Below are positions 38,215-39,347 of a stretch of DNA of 39,347 bases, piece after piece. The DNA comes from JAHEJB01 sp041748175 (lineage in GTDB: Bacteria > Bacteroidota > Rhodothermia > Rhodothermales > Rubricoccaceae). The DNA lies in NCBI GenBank assembly GCA_041748175.1, contig JBGTDU010000095.1, forward strand, positions 1 through 39,347. The letters run 5' to 3'. How positions within the stretch are numbered: position 1 is the first letter of the stretch; each line of letters begins with the position of its first letter. A model generated the notes under the pieces. It worked only from the letters and a program-made list of their open reading frames with translations, did not search any database and was not told the DNA's origin. Position numbers and translations under genes: made by a program.

Positions 38215-39347
38215 TTACCCCGAAAGTGCAAAAAACTGCAACGCGCCTAGTTCTCCTTCCAGCTTTGCGCTACACGCAGAATGCGGGAGGCTATCCGCAA
38301 GAACCTGCGCCTCGGACAACGCCCGTTCGTAGTGAATGCGGCGCTCCGCCTTGGGCCTGGCCGAAAGATCCATTCCAGACGTGCGGAGTGCGTCGGCTAA
38401 GGAGAAATCAGGCAGCTCCATCCCCGCTTCCTTGTGCGTCCAACAACCCGTCGCCACGTCGAAGTTATAGAGCGGAACAAAGCAATTGCCGTGATCGGCG
38501 ATGAACTCGACTGCGGCCGTGATATACGCGCCCTCCGCGTCGTCCATCGTGTAGTGGAAACCGACGCGGCACCAGCCCGGCTTCACGCCGTGTGTTCCCT
38601 GTCGAATAATGTTGCGGTAGCGCTCGGAGGTCGCCTCGTCGATGGCGAGAAGGCGATGCCCGTAAGGTCCGGCACAGGAACAGCCCGCTCGGCTTTGAAT
38701 GCCGAAGAGATCGTTCAGCAACGTCGTCACCAGCTTGGGATGGAGGTAGCCTCCTTCGTCGTCTGCGATGTTGAACGAGACGATGCCAATCCGTTTCTCC
38801 GGCGCGGTCGGACCCAGGATTTCAATCCGCTCGTTGGCTACCCAGCGCGAAAGCGCCATTTCCAATAGCGTGTGCTCTCGGTTCTCGATGGTCTCGATGC
38901 CGAGTTCTCGTTTGATTTCCATGGCCAAGGCGGCCCGAATCACCTGAAAGAGCCCCGGCGTGCCTGCCTTTTCGCGCGCCTCAATGTCGGAGGTAAAATC
39001 GTGGCCCTGTGGTCCGACATAGTCCACCGTGCCTCCGCCGCCAACACTCGGCGCAAGATGGCTGGGGTAGAGCGCCTCGTCGAACACGAGCACACCCGCC
39101 GAGCCGGGTCCGCCGATGAACTTGTGGGGCGAAAAGAAAACTGCATCCAGTTTGCCTTCCGGATCGCCGGTGGGGTTCATATCTATAGGCACGTAGGGCG
39201 CCGACGCCGCGTAGTCGAACAGCGCGATCGCGCCCCGGCTGTGCAGCAATCTCGCGATCTCGTGCACAGGAGATTTCAGCCCGGTCACATTGGAGGCCGA
39301 GGAAAACGACCCCATCAATCGGCGGCCCTCCCACTGTGGATCTTGCA
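38215..39347 (-). CDS. Class V aminotransferase / cysteine desulfurase-like protein, N-terminus outside window
   Basis: The frame is open to the right edge (reading QDPQWEGRRLMGSFSSASNV at the boundary), so at least 376 residues of a longer protein are seen. FDYAASAPYVPIDM holds the cofactor Asp, and FFSPHKFIGGPGSAGVLVFD carries the PLP Lys. RAGCSCAGPYGHRLL is a Cys-rich loop like the sulfur-acceptor loop of cysteine desulfurases. The C-terminus has about 100 extra residues beyond the usual domain, ending SAKLEGELGALQFFALSG. It could be a large desulfurase or lyase; the substrate is unknown. Confidence 0.82.
   Translation of the reverse strand, partial: QDPQWEGRRLMGSFSSASNVTGLKSPVHEIARLLHSRGAIALFDYAASAPYVPIDMNPTGDPEGKLDAVFFSPHKFIGGPGSAGVLVFDEALYPSHLAPSVGGGGTVDYVGPQGHDFTSDIEAREKAGTPGLFQVIRAALAMEIKRELGIETIENREHTLLEMALSRWVANERIEILGPTAPEKRIGIVSFNIADDEGGYLHPKLVTTLLNDLFGIQSRAGCSCAGPYGHRLLAIDEATSERYRNIIRQGTHGVKPGWCRVGFHYTMDDAEGAYITAAVEFIADHGNCFVPLYNFDVATGCWTHKEAGMELPDFSLADALRTSGMDLSARPKAERRIHYERALSEAQVLADSLPHSACSAKLEGELGALQFFALSG

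Overview
The window looks like chromosomal DNA of a moderately GC-rich Gram-negative bacterium, most likely Bacteroidota in the broad sense (Rhodothermota/Balneolota-like). The support is indirect: a CBM9-DUF5916 outer-membrane barrel, a lipoprotein of the Bacteroidota family often mislabelled 'septum formation inhibitor Maf', another lipoprotein with DUF6503-like sequence, free-standing PurS, a possible TAnnTTTG-type -7 box, and typical dispersed intergenic repeats. I see no rRNA, convincing tRNA or CRISPR array.

Left part (1-8628): an IS1182-type transposase fragment at the edge, then a pyrimidine/beta-alanine catabolic locus on the minus strand: preT-like dehydrogenase subunit, mmsA, and dihydropyrimidinase. 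Between mmsA and the dihydropyrimidinase lies an unusual 3-kb archipelago of four toxin-antitoxin operons (hicAB, relBE-like with a broken toxin, mazF-type, hicAB). They alternate with four degenerate copies of the 5' end of mmsA; three of the copies still carry a start codon and a possible ribosome-binding site.

Middle part (8629-22512): alcohol dehydrogenase, SDR, an atypical tryptophan 2,3-dioxygenase, an AhpD-like protein, a PspC membrane protein, an M16 peptidase-like protein without the zinc motif, then housekeeping genes lgt, hisS, an rluD-type gene, a class V aminotransferase, dprA, obgE and rnhA.

Right part (22617-39347): three predicted lipoproteins, a TRAP transporter split between strands (dctQM forward; TakP-like binding protein plus a one-TM protein reverse), the DUF5916 barrel, clpS, purS, psd-pssA (phosphatidylethanolamine synthesis), ddl-murF (peptidoglycan) and a class V aminotransferase running off the right edge.

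Upstream of psd is a gene-free interval of almost 1.2 kb. On the minus strand it folds into many hairpins, eight of them with a C(UUCG)G tetraloop, includes a tandem array with compensatory base changes, and ends in a strong intrinsic terminator. I read this as a large structured non-coding RNA of about 770 nt. It and the mmsA-leader/toxin-antitoxin archipelago are the two most interesting things in the window.
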